Source: Wandonia haliotis (GTDB lineage: Bacteria; Bacteroidota; Bacteroidia; Flavobacteriales_D; Crocinitomicaceae). Taken from it: DNA of 64,000 bases. Position 1 is the stretch's first letter. Every line of letters begins with the position of its first letter. The DNA is taken from positions 434,001 through 498,000 of the forward strand of contig NZ_BAAAFH010000022.1 of the NCBI RefSeq assembly GCF_039523435.1, read 5' to 3'. A program made the translations under genes and the position numbers. Positions 8,524 through 18,183 of the stretch are shown here, one piece after another. The notes under the pieces are model-generated. The model saw only the letters and a program-made list of their open reading frames with translations. It was not told where the DNA came from and ran no database searches.

Positions 8524-10437
8524 CTATTTACTAATTACTATAAAGTCAGATCTGCGATTTACAAAATGATCTTCTTCTGAGCACTTTACCCCATTACGGC
8601 ACTTATTTTTAAGTCGTGTTTCTCCATAACCGGTAGCACTTTCAATACGATTCGGATCGACGCCCTGAGAAATCAGGTAATCCATTGTTGATTTCGCCCT
8701 GTTATCAGAGAGTTTGAGGTTATAGCTATCCGATCCTCTTGCATCTGTGTGAGATTCAATCTTAATTTTTACGTTCGGGAATTTCTCCATTGCGAACAAA
8801 ATTTTATTGAGCTCCGTTTCTGCCTGGGGTGTTATGTCCCATTTATTGTATTCAAAATAGATCGGATCTACTTTGATTTTTTCCATATCTCCGTCTTTTT
8901 CCACAAGTGAAGAATAGCTGGTCAATCGTACATCATTATCTTTTGATTCTCCGGATTTCTCAGGTGTGGAAATCGCAACCGTCTCCGTACTATACTCCGG
9001 CTTACTAAATACAGCCTTAAACTGACTATTACAGGGCAACGAAACCTCAAAGTTTCCTTCATCGTCCGATTCAAATTCAGTAATCAGATCATTAAAAGCG
9101 TCATACACTTTTACTTTTGCTCCCGGAACCGGAACATCACTCCCTTTTGTGAGTACCAATCCACTGTAGTCTATGAATTGTTCAACGATTTTCATGTCGT
9201 ACCAGTAGATGTCATCATTTCCATTCCCTCCTACGCGGTCAGAGCTAAGATATCCCGTACGGTCATTCAACCGGATAAAAGCAAAGTCATCCCGGTTACT
9301 ATTGATCGGCTCTCCCAAATTTTCAGGAATTGAAAAATTAGTAGTACCTGCCATTTTAGACCAGAAGATATCCAACCCTCCAAAGCCATAATGAGCATCA
9401 GAAGAGAAAAACAAAGTGTCTCCCGATAAGCTGGGAAATAATTCAACACCAGGAGTATTGATCATTTCCCCCAAATTAATTGGTGTTCCTGTACTTCCAT
9501 CATTGAATAGCTCTGCTACATAGATATCACTCTGTCCGAATCCGCCCGGCATATCCGAAGCAAAGAAAAGTAACTTCCCATCCTGACTTACAAACGGATG
9601 CGAGCAATTGTAATTTTTACTATTGAATTCCAAAGGAGCAATCTCTGTCAGTTGATCTCCCATGACTTTTCCTTTCATAATCATTACATTCGACACTTCC
9701 CCGTTATCCGCATCCAGTTTTTCTTTCTTTGTCAGAAAATTTCGGGAGAAGAATACGTACCCTGACGGTTCGCTGAATGTCAATGTAGCATCATGATAGT
9801 CTGAGTTTACATCCAGCATAAACTCTTTCGGATTACTCAACTGCCCATTATTACTGTTTCTTGTCGCTATGTACAAATTCAAATAAGTCGCACCCTCTCC
9901 GGTTGTTTTCCCTTCAGGATTTCTGGCAGATGCAAAAACAGCTTCATTTCTGAAAAGTGCTACACCAAAATCCGCTTTATCACTATTCACACTCAGGTTA
10001 ACGACATTGTTGTACTCTGTCTTCAATGAATCCAATCGGTTTCGCTGGAAGCCCATCATTTTTATTCGCTTTTGATTGCCCGAATAATAAGATTTCAACT
10101 GTTCATCTGCACGCTCATTATCTCCGGCAGCTTTCATACAGCTAATCATTCGAATGAATAACTTCTCTTCCATGCTATTTCCATACATTGAATACAACTG
10201 ACTGTAGTATTTTCTGGCATTGGAGTAATCTTTGACCATATAATAGCTGTTTGCCAAATTGATCAACACCTTCCCATCAGGACTCCCTTTTTTTAATTTG
10301 GAGATATATTTTTCGTACCCGGAAATAGCCTTGTCATAATTCAGCATGGCATATTCTTTATCCGCCTGACCATAATCCTGGGCTTTTATCAGAACAGGTA
10401 CGAATAGAAAAATCAATATGTAAATTAAACCTTTCAT
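8524..10437 (-). CDS. OmpA-family protein with TPR and beta-propeller, PorE-like T9SS component
   Basis: The 637-residue protein has a signal peptide (ending IKAQ). Helical TPR-type repeats follow (about 22-130). Next is a PD40/WD40-like propeller (about 180-410, with LLFFASDMPGGFGQSDIYV and LFFSSDAHYGFGGLDIFW). A carboxypeptidase-regulatory domain (about 425-500) precedes the OmpA peptidoglycan-binding domain (about 525-637, with IESHTDARGSDSYNLKLSDNRA). This exact order is that of PorE of Porphyromonas gingivalis, which ties the type IX secretion machinery to peptidoglycan. It is the last gene after the adhesin and PorP/SprF genes, so it is probably dedicated to secreting or anchoring that adhesin. 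Confidence 0.85.
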   Translation of the reverse strand: MKGLIYILIFLFVPVLIKAQDYGQADKEYAMLNYDKAISGYEKYISKLKKGSPDGKVLINLANSYYMVKDYSNARKYYSQLYSMYGNSMEEKLFIRMISCMKAAGDNERADEQLKSYYSGNQKRIKMMGFQRNRLDSLKTEYNNVVNLSVNSDKADFGVALFRNEAVFASARNPEGKTTGEGATYLNLYIATRNSNNGQLSNPKEFMLDVNSDYHDATLTFSEPSGYVFFSRNFLTKKEKLDADNGEVSNVMIMKGKVMGDQLTEIAPLEFNSKNYNCSHPFVSQDGKLLFFASDMPGGFGQSDIYVAELFNDGSTGTPINLGEMINTPGVELFPSLSGDTLFFSSDAHYGFGGLDIFWSKMAGTTNFSIPENLGEPINSNRDDFAFIRLNDRTGYLSSDRVGGNGNDDIYWYDMKIVEQFIDYSGLVLTKGSDVPVPGAKVKVYDAFNDLITEFESDDEGNFEVSLPCNSQFKAVFSKPEYSTETVAISTPEKSGESKDNDVRLTSYSSLVEKDGDMEKIKVDPIYFEYNKWDITPQAETELNKILFAMEKFPNVKIKIESHTDARGSDSYNLKLSDNRAKSTMDYLISQGVDPNRIESATGYGETRLKNKCRNGVKCSEEDHFVNRRSDFIVISK

Positions 10438-10460
10438 AATGTAATCTTTTTGTATTAGTT

Positions 10461-11393
10461 CTAAAAAAATCTGGGGGATCGTGCTCCTGCTTCTTTACCA
10501 AACAAATTATAGCGCAATATGATATCATGCGAACCTGAATTATACCCTCTCAGTTTTGTCAGATTAATATCATACGAGTATCCCAGAAACAACATTTTCT
10601 TAAATGTGTATCCCAATAATAATGCTACGGCATCATGATACCGGTATCCTAATCCAACCGTAAACTGCTCTTTAAACATGGCATTCAAAGATGCATCAAT
10701 GGTAAGAGGAGCTCCTTTCACCATTTTAGCAAGGATAGCCGGTTTCAATTTGACATTTTCCCCAATACGGAATACATATCCGGCAATTGCATACCAATGC
10801 ACTCTGCTGTCTATAGAAGCCTCATTCCAGTCTCCGTATTTATCTCTTTGAATAAAAGTAGGGGAAGACACACCAAAATACCAGTTATCAGCATACAGGT
10901 ATACACCCGCTCCAATTACAGGTCTCACCCGATTCCGGATATTATTTTGCATCATCGCATCATCATTCTGATTTTGCGCCTGCCCTTTCGACCAGTCCAC
11001 ACTAATAAAATCCATACCTCCGTTCAGCCCCACTGAAAGTCTCAATTTTTCATTCAATGGAATACGAGCCGATACTGCTGCAGTAAGAAATGCCTGATTG
11101 GACGGACCAATCCTGTCATTAATAAAGTTCAGTCCCAAACCAAGTATGTTACCAACAGCTCCGTTTACCCCAACATTTTGAGTACGTGGGGCTCCATCAA
11201 GCCCCACCCACTGCGAACGGTGAATAAACAGTGCATCCAACTTACTTCCTGTTCCGGCATAAGCGGGATTTACCATCATGGTATTATACATATATTGTGT
11301 AAACTGAACCTGCTGTTGTGCCTTAATTCCCAAACTCCAAAATAGTGAGAGCATGCAGGCACCTAAAAACTGTCTGTATATTGTCTTTTTCAT
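10461..11393 (-). CDS. PorP/SprF-family outer-membrane protein
   Basis: A 310-residue beta-barrel protein with a signal peptide. The mature start QQVQFTQYMYNTMMVNPAYAG and the following HRSQWVGLDGAPRTQ are the signature of the PorP/SprF family. SprF-type proteins are needed for T9SS export and surface attachment of a partner adhesin that ends in a type B sorting domain. The partner gene lies directly upstream (25 bp) on the same strand. Glycine/aromatic alternation through the rest fits membrane strands. Confidence 0.93.
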   Translation of the reverse strand: MKKTIYRQFLGACMLSLFWSLGIKAQQQVQFTQYMYNTMMVNPAYAGTGSKLDALFIHRSQWVGLDGAPRTQNVGVNGAVGNILGLGLNFINDRIGPSNQAFLTAAVSARIPLNEKLRLSVGLNGGMDFISVDWSKGQAQNQNDDAMMQNNIRNRVRPVIGAGVYLYADNWYFGVSSPTFIQRDKYGDWNEASIDSRVHWYAIAGYVFRIGENVKLKPAILAKMVKGAPLTIDASLNAMFKEQFTVGLGYRYHDAVALLLGYTFKKMLFLGYSYDINLTKLRGYNSGSHDIILRYNLFGKEAGARSPRFF

Positions 11394-11418
11394 AACGAAT
11401 GTCTTTTGTCTGTTTGTA

Positions 11419-14400
11419 CTATCTCAGGATATAAATCCATCCTGAAGTTTCGAACTCTTCATCTTCTACCTTCAACAGATAATAATAGGTTCCGGCTGGT
11501 AGTGGTTCTCCTTTGCCAACAACACCTCCGACATTCGCTACTCCTCCCCAATCATTCTCGTACCCTTCAACAGAATACACTTTGTTTCCGTAACGGTTAA
11601 AAATGATAATCGAGTTATTCGGGAACTGCTCTATACAATCAACATAGAGTACATCATTCACCCCATCCCCATTCGGAGAAATTTCGTTGTAAACTGTCAG
11701 ACAGCTAGGCTCTACAATAACTTCGGAACTATTATTATCCGGATCTGTATCATCAATGGTTCCATTTGGAACAATAGATGCAACGTTGCTGTAATCTCCT
11801 GTTGCATTAACAGTAACTGTTATCAACAGGACAGCTGTACCACCTGCTTCCAGGTTTTCTATTGTCCAGATACCGCTTACCACATCATAACTTCCGTGGG
11901 TAGCTTCATCTTCAACATATGTAAATCCACTCTGAATAACTTCATCCACCTCTATTTCAGAAAATTCATCCTGGCCGGTATTGGTCACTGTGATCGTAAA
12001 CACAATTTCATCTCCGATAAAAGGATTCAGGTTACTCACTGTTTTTTCTACTTCAAGATCCGAGCAAATGACAGAGGATGCTACAGCAACTTCTTCCATC
12101 CTCATTGTACAACCGTTTCCGGTTCCATATCCGACTTCAATTGTTGTTACAGGTGCATTTTCCCAAACCACCCACACAGAATGATCGGATGATGTTCCTC
12201 CGGCTACTATTGTCCCACCGACAACACTCCAGTCATAATTATCCATTCCGGCAGGAGCTGAATATTCGATTGTATCGGTAATACAGATACCACTTAATTG
12301 CCCTGTCATCTCGGCTCCATACATATCCTCAATTATTATGGTTACTGCCAGGGAATCGTTACTTTGACAATGTGCACTTGAAGTCACTCCGTAATACGTT
12401 GCTCCATCCTGTAATTCACTTGTCTCTGTCATATGATTTCCTTCAACATCATACCAATTGACATTGGTTTCGTTAACTTCAATATCTACAGCGACCGGAT
12501 TAGACGCCGTACAAAAACTCTGTGTTGTTTCTGACGTTGTAGGAGCTGGAAGATCTTCAATAGCTATTGTTACTTCAAGCCGGGAGGTACTTTCACATGA
12601 GTTACCTACCTGTGCAGCATAATAAATATCTCCATGTGTTAATGGTGTGGAAGGATCAACAACCGAACCACCTGTAAGAGCATCATACCAGACAATATCC
12701 GCTTCATTAACACTGATGTCACCAACAGTTGCCGCAGCAGATCCATTACCCGGAGCACAGAACACCTGATTTTCTTCATCTGCCGTTGGCGCTGCTACTT
12801 GCTCAAAAGTCACCAGTATTTCCAACTGATCTGTACTTTCACAATTAGGACTTACCAAAGCAGCATAATAACTGGTGTTGTCTGTAAGCGGCGTACCCGG
12901 AGCAATAGGATTTCCTCCTCCGTCATACCAAACCAATGTTGTTTCATTTACAAGGATATCCTCTATTGTCGGGTTATCTGCTATACAAAACTCCTGCTGA
13001 GCGGCATCTGTTGTCGGAGCCGGAAGATCGGATACTGAAACTGTAATCATTAGTGTATCCGAACTTTCACAAGCGGCTCCTTGTTCTGTGGCAAAATAAG
13101 TTTCTCCATCCGAAAGACTTGTTGAAGGAAGTAATGCATTTCCGTTTACGTCGTACCAGTTAATGGAAGTACCGGTTACAATCAAATCTGCAATTGTAGC
13201 ATTATCCAACGCACAAAAATGCTGCTGCGGATCAGTTGTAACCGGTGCTGGTTCATCCTGAATCACCACTTCAATTTCCAAACGCTGAGAAGATTCACAT
13301 ACTCCTCCTAACCAGCTTGCATAGTAGTTCGTTCCATTTTGCAGTAAGGTTCCGGATGTAAGTAAATTTCCTCCGACCGGAGCGTCATACCAATTAAGCG
13401 GGGATTCATTCACCTGTAAATCCATAATAGTAGCCATTTCTTCAGCACAGAATGACTGTGTTGCCTGAGTTGTTGTGGGAGCCGGTTCATCTATGATCGT
13501 AATCGTAACCGAAGCATATTCTCCGGGGGAACTCCAACATCCGGTAACTGTGTCCTGCACAGCAACATATAGTGTAAAAGGAGAATCAGCCGTTGTCAAC
13601 CCGGAGATAGATATTGAGTCACTATGCGGGATGATAAATGTATGATTTCCTGTCTGCTGACCTGAAAATATGGGTGTAGTTCCATCTGGTGTAAGATACC
13701 ACTGAAAATTCACTCCTGAGGTACTTGAAGCTCCAAGGTCTACAACATCTGCGGCACAGTATTGCGGATCTACAGGAACAGAAATATTCGAAGGGTCAGG
13801 TCCCTGCATTACTTTTACTTCAACCGGAATCCGAAGCGATTCACTCGGACAGCCCGGGACTCCTGATGCTACGTAAAAAGTGGTATCCGAATACAACAAT
13901 CCTGTTGTAAAAGGCACACCTGATCCTGTAATCGCAATAGGTGTTGTCGCGGTACTGTCATCATACCATCTGATTTCATCTGACGGATTGACTGCATCGG
14001 ATACCAGATTTGCTACTGTTCCTGTACAAATTATCGTATCTGAACTATTTACATTAAATATCGGAGACTGAGAAATCTTATACACTTCAAAAACATCCAG
14101 TGTTTGCGCTACTGCCACATTCAGGACTCCGTTCAGCCTTACCACTACTCTATCTATCGGAGCGTTAGGTGAAATATACAACGTCGCAGGCTGACCACTT
14201 TGCATGGCTGCTATATCAGCCGGCGTTGCCAAATCAGTCAACTGATCCGTTGTGACCAGATTTACACCATTTCTTGTACTGATCTCAATTCCCTGCCCCA
14301 GTGTAATTGCCAAGACAGCAGGATCTATCCCCAATCTCACCGCAAACATATCTGTCGGTTGTGAGACTCCTTCAAAGTACACTCGTTGCGTAATATTTGA

Positions 14401-15201
14401 GGCTACTCCCACAACTCCCAACGAAAGTGTTGAATGAGACATTAAGTTTCCATCAATTGCTCTTTCAAGATCATTTACACCTCCTCCGAGGTTTAAAACC
14501 TCCAGTGAAATACCTGCTGCGTCATAAGAAGTAAACTGAGGCTGAATACAGCTTGCTCCCTGAACAACATAATACGGGTCCCAGACTTTCATATGCTTTT
14601 TCACTCCCAATCCTATCAGACTACCTACATGGTTACTGATTCTGATACTCTGATAGGGTTGACCAGGCGTAATAGCCAGATACGTGTGATTATTTGCATC
14701 TAAAACCACCTTCAGTTGTTCTCCTGAAAAGCTTATCGGATTCGTCGAATTTCCGGACAACACAACTGTTGCACCATTCTTCGCCTCAACAGAAAATTCC
14801 TGATTTCCGATCAGTGCTACTCCTGCCACTGTTGACAACAGGTCACCAAGTGTCCCTCCTAACAGGCTGGACAGGATATCATCATCCGTTTCGATACGTA
14901 CAAAAGTTGTTTGATTTGCCGGAACAAGTGTAGGAAACTCCATTTCGATATCTGATGAGTATCCTCCGATTCCGATAATAACTCCTGAGCTTGCTTCGAG
15001 TTCGGAATAGGTAGCCGGATTCGCGTCTACACTATGCCCTGAACTTGTTACATAAGATTCAGAAATAATAGTTGTTGCATACTGCTGCTGGGATTTCAGC
15101 AAATTGGTTATTCCCAGAAATAATAAGGTAATACATATACCGGGTGTCAATCGTTTTTTTAACCAACCCGATATGTCTGGTTTAAAGTTAGCTTCTTTCA
15201 T
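11419..15201 (-). CDS. Large Ig-repeat surface protein with T9SS type B sorting domain (gliding-type adhesin)
   Basis: The 1260-residue protein has a signal segment with a long basic N-region (GICITLLFLGITNLLKSQ). A beta-rich N-terminal region of about 380 residues follows, with Ig-like parts up to residue 570. Residues 571-958 hold five tandem units of about 78 residues, each with PAPTT, FC, VNW/VWYD, TYYA and CES landmarks, matching Ig-like domains often linked to CHU_C proteins. A DUF11-like domain spans about 1045-1160. The end, beginning CLTVYNEISPNGDGVND and closing with PAGTYYYLLKV, is the type B sorting domain (CHU_C). It is presumably exported by T9SS with the PorP/SprF protein encoded next, and may serve adhesion or gliding. 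Confidence 0.92.
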   Translation of the reverse strand: MKEANFKPDISGWLKKRLTPGICITLLFLGITNLLKSQQQYATTIISESYVTSSGHSVDANPATYSELEASSGVIIGIGGYSSDIEMEFPTLVPANQTTFVRIETDDDILSSLLGGTLGDLLSTVAGVALIGNQEFSVEAKNGATVVLSGNSTNPISFSGEQLKVVLDANNHTYLAITPGQPYQSIRISNHVGSLIGLGVKKHMKVWDPYYVVQGASCIQPQFTSYDAAGISLEVLNLGGGVNDLERAIDGNLMSHSTLSLGVVGVASNITQRVYFEGVSQPTDMFAVRLGIDPAVLAITLGQGIEISTRNGVNLVTTDQLTDLATPADIAAMQSGQPATLYISPNAPIDRVVVRLNGVLNVAVAQTLDVFEVYKISQSPIFNVNSSDTIICTGTVANLVSDAVNPSDEIRWYDDSTATTPIAITGSGVPFTTGLLYSDTTFYVASGVPGCPSESLRIPVEVKVMQGPDPSNISVPVDPQYCAADVVDLGASSTSGVNFQWYLTPDGTTPIFSGQQTGNHTFIIPHSDSISISGLTTADSPFTLYVAVQDTVTGCWSSPGEYASVTITIIDEPAPTTTQATQSFCAEEMATIMDLQVNESPLNWYDAPVGGNLLTSGTLLQNGTNYYASWLGGVCESSQRLEIEVVIQDEPAPVTTDPQQHFCALDNATIADLIVTGTSINWYDVNGNALLPSTSLSDGETYFATEQGAACESSDTLMITVSVSDLPAPTTDAAQQEFCIADNPTIEDILVNETTLVWYDGGGNPIAPGTPLTDNTSYYAALVSPNCESTDQLEILVTFEQVAAPTADEENQVFCAPGNGSAAATVGDISVNEADIVWYDALTGGSVVDPSTPLTHGDIYYAAQVGNSCESTSRLEVTIAIEDLPAPTTSETTQSFCTASNPVAVDIEVNETNVNWYDVEGNHMTETSELQDGATYYGVTSSAHCQSNDSLAVTIIIEDMYGAEMTGQLSGICITDTIEYSAPAGMDNYDWSVVGGTIVAGGTSSDHSVWVVWENAPVTTIEVGYGTGNGCTMRMEEVAVASSVICSDLEVEKTVSNLNPFIGDEIVFTITVTNTGQDEFSEIEVDEVIQSGFTYVEDEATHGSYDVVSGIWTIENLEAGGTAVLLITVTVNATGDYSNVASIVPNGTIDDTDPDNNSSEVIVEPSCLTVYNEISPNGDGVNDVLYVDCIEQFPNNSIIIFNRYGNKVYSVEGYENDWGGVANVGGVVGKGEPLPAGTYYYLLKVEDEEFETSGWIYILR
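12328..13491 (-). repeat. Five tandem Ig-like coding repeats of about 78 codons
   Basis: The segment encodes residues 571-958 of the adhesin as five consecutive units. Each keeps a first Cys (QSFC, QHFC, QEFC, QVFC, QSFC), a WYD strand and a second Cys (CES or CQS), likely a disulfide pair. DNA identity between units is moderate, so they have diverged rather than duplicated recently. Confidence 0.85.
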
Positions 15202-15577
15202 AATTCAGTTGCGTTGTGTCTTGTGAAAAAAATCACTTCTGACTGTTTAATAATCGGTCTATTAGATTTTTTCTCTTTCTGAGTTTAAAAGCTTAGTCAG
15301 GGCTACTCAAAAAGATCAGGTGAATAACACAAAACTATGGAGGAATACATGAGGAATATATCCTCAAAGGTATTTGTGTAAAGGTTTCCATACGTAAGGT
15401 AGTTTAGCTTGGTAGGCATTAGAACCTAAAAAGCAGTTATTGAGCAATTTAAGATTTTTTTCAATTCAATCAAAATATTTCCCCCTCTTTTTACGTTAGG
15501 TCGGGGTTATCTCATTTTGATTTCATCTGATTTTTCAGCGAAAATGTAGTAAAATAAAGTGGTTCCGCTTACCTCTA
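15202..15577. promoter_or_regulatory. Upstream region of the adhesin operon
   Basis: This 376-bp gap has no convincing gene. On the minus strand TAGTTTTG (15337-15330) fits the -7 element TAnnTTTG and would give a leader of about 120 nt for the adhesin. Just upstream is a perfect palindrome, GAGGA-ATATA-TCCTC (15351-15365), and GAGGAATA occurs twice (15340-15347 and 15351-15358), suggesting a regulator site. The nearest TTG lies 27 bp from the -7 box, longer than the usual 17-23. Confidence 0.4.
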
Positions 15578-16297
15578 TTAGTGTAAGCCTCCGTTCAGGT
15601 TTAGTGTTTGTCCTGTGTAATAGTCTGCCCCGTCAGAAAGTAAAAACTCTACAGCTGTTGTAATAACATCTGTAGTCCCCAGACGCTTTAGGGGTATTTG
15701 TTTTTTAATCTCTTCCTGTAATTCTTCCGATACGCCTGTAATCATTCCCGTATCCATATATCCCAGGGCAAGACTGTTAACGGTAATACCGAATGCAGCC
15801 AATTCTTTTGCCATCGTTTTTGTCAAACCAAATAAGCCTGATTTTGATGCTGCATAAGCTGATGTACCAATAAATCCAGTCTGCCCGACAACTGATGACA
15901 CATTAATAATTCTTCCCCATCCGTTAGAACGCATCACCGGAATTGCTTTCTGAGAAAGTAGAAAAGGTGCTGTGAGGTTGATTAGAATTGATTCGCTCCA
16001 ATCTTCCTCATCTAGTTTCCATGACATTCCGTTTCGTGATATTCCGGCATTATTAATCAGGATATCTATTCTGCCATAAACAGCAAGAACAGCATCCATC
16101 ATTGCCGATATTTGTTCTGAATCTCTCAGATCCGCCTGAAAGTAGTGTACATCCTCTCCTTCCGGAACACTTTCAATCGCATGTTCGTTGTAATGTAATG
16201 CTAACCGGTATCCTTTTTCGGCCAGAAATACAGACAATGCAGCTCCTACTCCACCGGAAGCCCCTGTTAGCACAACTACTTTCTTATCTTTTTCCAT
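15578..16297 (-). CDS. Short-chain dehydrogenase/reductase, FabG-like 3-oxoacyl-ACP reductase
   Basis: The 239-residue protein is a classical SDR. It has the NAD(P) loop VLTGASGGVGAAL near residues 9-21, the NNAG motif, a catalytic Ser in INVSSVVGQTG, and YAASKSG with the catalytic Tyr and Lys. The C-terminal GQTLNLNGGLH resembles FabG, which reduces 3-oxoacyl-ACP in fatty-acid or polyketide-type synthesis. Exact substrate cannot be fixed. Its start lies 22 bp inside the upstream acetyltransferase-like gene, so the two are co-translated and may act on the same lipid or acyl product. Confidence 0.85.
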   Translation of the reverse strand: MEKDKKVVVLTGASGGVGAALSVFLAEKGYRLALHYNEHAIESVPEGEDVHYFQADLRDSEQISAMMDAVLAVYGRIDILINNAGISRNGMSWKLDEEDWSESILINLTAPFLLSQKAIPVMRSNGWGRIINVSSVVGQTGFIGTSAYAASKSGLFGLTKTMAKELAAFGITVNSLALGYMDTGMITGVSEELQEEIKKQIPLKRLGTTDVITTAVEFLLSDGADYYTGQTLNLNGGLH

Positions 16298-17178
16298 GTA
16301 TTACGAACGTTACGAACAGCTCTGAACCAGAAAGGAGAAGTAGACCACTCTTCCAATCTATATTGTATGTCCTGTGCTCCAAAGTTTGTATTAAAACGAC
16401 GAACACCTTCTATTCTGGATCCTCCAAAGTCAAATATACACTTCTGATTTACGGCATTTTCAATGGCCTTGTCCATCAACCAATACATAGCCCCGGACTT
16501 TTTAGCTCTTTCTCTGGCCGTACCTTTCAGGTACATTTTTCTATTATTTCGTGCCAGAACAATGATTCCTCCAACTAACTCACCACCGGAAACAGCTCCA
16601 TAGTATTCCAAATCACCTGTATCCGAAAAGTTTTTTACCAAATCCGTAAAGTGACTTTGAGCTGTAGGATTCCAGGCACCTGTTTTTTCAGAAAGTTCTT
16701 CCAGAATCAAGCGGAAAAAGTCTTCTTTCTCCAGTTGAGATATAAATTCAAGAGTACTGTTTTCTGCTTTCTTAATCATCCGAACAGCAAGCTTATTATA
16801 TGAGCTTCTGAAACGCTCATCCGGAAGAATGGTTTGGTAGATCATCTCTGAATCAACTCTTTCGATGTCTTCAAGCGCAAAATATCCTTCACTGAAATCA
16901 GCTCTCAAAACAGACCAGAAACGATCTTTTTCAGATTGATTCCACTCACCTAGCCATTCACTTGCCCGATAAAAATCAGGTTGATACACCCATCTGAATC
17001 CAAGTTTATAGCGGTAAGGAATAACGATTGCTCCTCTGTAATCATCAAGAATATAGACTCCCCAGTTTTCCGCAACTGCATCCAGGTATCTTCTGTCAGA
17101 AAAAAAGTGTTCTCCTTTCTCCCGTACCAGATTATCCCATTTTTCCCTGTCAATTCTATCTGATTCCAAAAATATCAT
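16276..17178 (-). CDS. FemAB/BioF2-like GNAT-fold acyltransferase
   Basis: A 300-residue protein with the C-terminal GNAT layout seen in FemAB-like proteins: LEYYGAVSGGELVGGIIVLARNNRKMYLKGTA, then SGAMYWLMDKAIENA, and the conserved end FDFGGSRIEGVRRFNTNFGAQ. Family members transfer amino-acyl or acyl groups to envelope precursors or lipids. The pairing with a FabG-like reductase suggests acyl or aminolipid metabolism, which is inference. Translation probably begins at 17178, almost at the predicted transcription start. Confidence 0.75.
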   Translation of the reverse strand: MIFLESDRIDREKWDNLVREKGEHFFSDRRYLDAVAENWGVYILDDYRGAIVIPYRYKLGFRWVYQPDFYRASEWLGEWNQSEKDRFWSVLRADFSEGYFALEDIERVDSEMIYQTILPDERFRSSYNKLAVRMIKKAENSTLEFISQLEKEDFFRLILEELSEKTGAWNPTAQSHFTDLVKNFSDTGDLEYYGAVSGGELVGGIIVLARNNRKMYLKGTARERAKKSGAMYWLMDKAIENAVNQKCIFDFGGSRIEGVRRFNTNFGAQDIQYRLEEWSTSPFWFRAVRNVRNTWKKIRK

Positions 17179-17185
17179 GCGGATT

Positions 17186-17217
17186 CAAAATTAGAATAAA
17201 TCCTTTGTATTTCCCAA
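17186..17217 (-). promoter_or_regulatory. Bacteroidota promoter for the acyltransferase/FabG pair
   Basis: On the minus strand TTG (17217-17215) is followed after 21 bp by TAATTTTG (17193-17186), an exact match to TTG-N17-23-TAnnTTTG. Transcription would begin close to 17180, leaving essentially no leader before the ATG at 17178. Confidence 0.65.
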
Positions 17218-17304
17218 TCCCACCTAATAAGAATGCCTTCTCTGATTTTTTGTGTAACCTTTCTTATTTTTTCCTGTTATGTAATCAACTATCAATCTCA
17301 TTCC

Positions 17305-18183
17305 ATGAAAAATCTGATCCTTGCCATCTCAGTAGTATTTCCCCTCATTGCACTACCTGCACTCTCTCTGACGGAAGCGATCTCTGCTAAAAAGATCAAT
17401 GTCGTTGTAACGAGTAACGGACAGGGAGTCAATGACGGTTTACTGGACATCACAATTACCAATAAAACCTCATCTACTCTGGATATTGCAATTCCTCCCG
17501 GGCAATTATTTATTTGTTCGGAAGATCCGCGACAAAACCTGATTTTAGTACGAGAAGAATTATTGGCAATACATCCCGGGAAATCAGTAACTCATCAGCT
17601 CATAAGTATGTGTATCGAATCAGAAGATTTCAGCCCGGGAAATGCCATAGGTTATACTCCGGGAAAAGTTGCCACAGGCGGTTTACTTAAATGTTCTCAG
17701 TATATCAACACGAACAAAATCTTCAACCATTCCGGGCAGACAGCTATCTGGGTATTTTCCAACGATCATGATATTGCCTGGATTCAAACGAATAATGAGA
17801 ATGAGAAGCAACTCCGGAAATATGTAGCTGAATTGAAAAACAGTACTGACCCCTGGTATCAGACAACTCATATCAATACAGCTAACAATCAACTTACTGA
17901 CCATTATAACCCAGAACTTCCCAGTACTGAGGTTTATAATTGGTCGAGTGCAGAAATCAACGGAAATTTTGACTGGAAGATGTCATCTCCCGCCAGTATT
18001 ACATTTGCCATCTATGATGAATCAGGACAAGTACTCCGTACTTTTTTTTCCGACAAGTCCTTTTCCCCCGGAGAACTTTCCTTACGATTTCATTACAAAG
18101 CTTCCCGAATCCCACGCGGAACTTATTATGCGCGAATGACCTCCGCAAATGGTGTTATTGCAGAAAAAAGTTTTAATTTTTAA
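17305..18183 (+). CDS. Secreted protein of unknown function with sorting-domain-like C-terminus
   Basis: I start at ATG 17305 because it gives a clean signal peptide (MKNLILAISVVFPLIALPALS); an upstream ATG at 17233 is possible. The product is 292 residues. The first half looks like an Ig-fold domain (INVVVTSNGQGVNDGLLDITITNK). The last 80 residues (ITFAIYDESGQVLRTFF...RIPRGTYYARM) resemble a FlgD-like or T9SS type A-like tail. That would make it an exported protein, but the match is weak. It converges on the coiled-coil gene with an 11-bp overlap. Confidence 0.65.
   Translation: MKNLILAISVVFPLIALPALSLTEAISAKKINVVVTSNGQGVNDGLLDITITNKTSSTLDIAIPPGQLFICSEDPRQNLILVREELLAIHPGKSVTHQLISMCIESEDFSPGNAIGYTPGKVATGGLLKCSQYINTNKIFNHSGQTAIWVFSNDHDIAWIQTNNENEKQLRKYVAELKNSTDPWYQTTHINTANNQLTDHYNPELPSTEVYNWSSAEINGNFDWKMSSPASITFAIYDESGQVLRTFFSDKSFSPGELSLRFHYKASRIPRGTYYARMTSANGVIAEKSFNF

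Noticed and set aside
12328..13491. Regularly spaced repeats that could suggest a CRISPR array
   Set aside because: They are 233-bp protein-coding Ig units in one continuous frame with diverged DNA, not short identical repeats with unique spacers.
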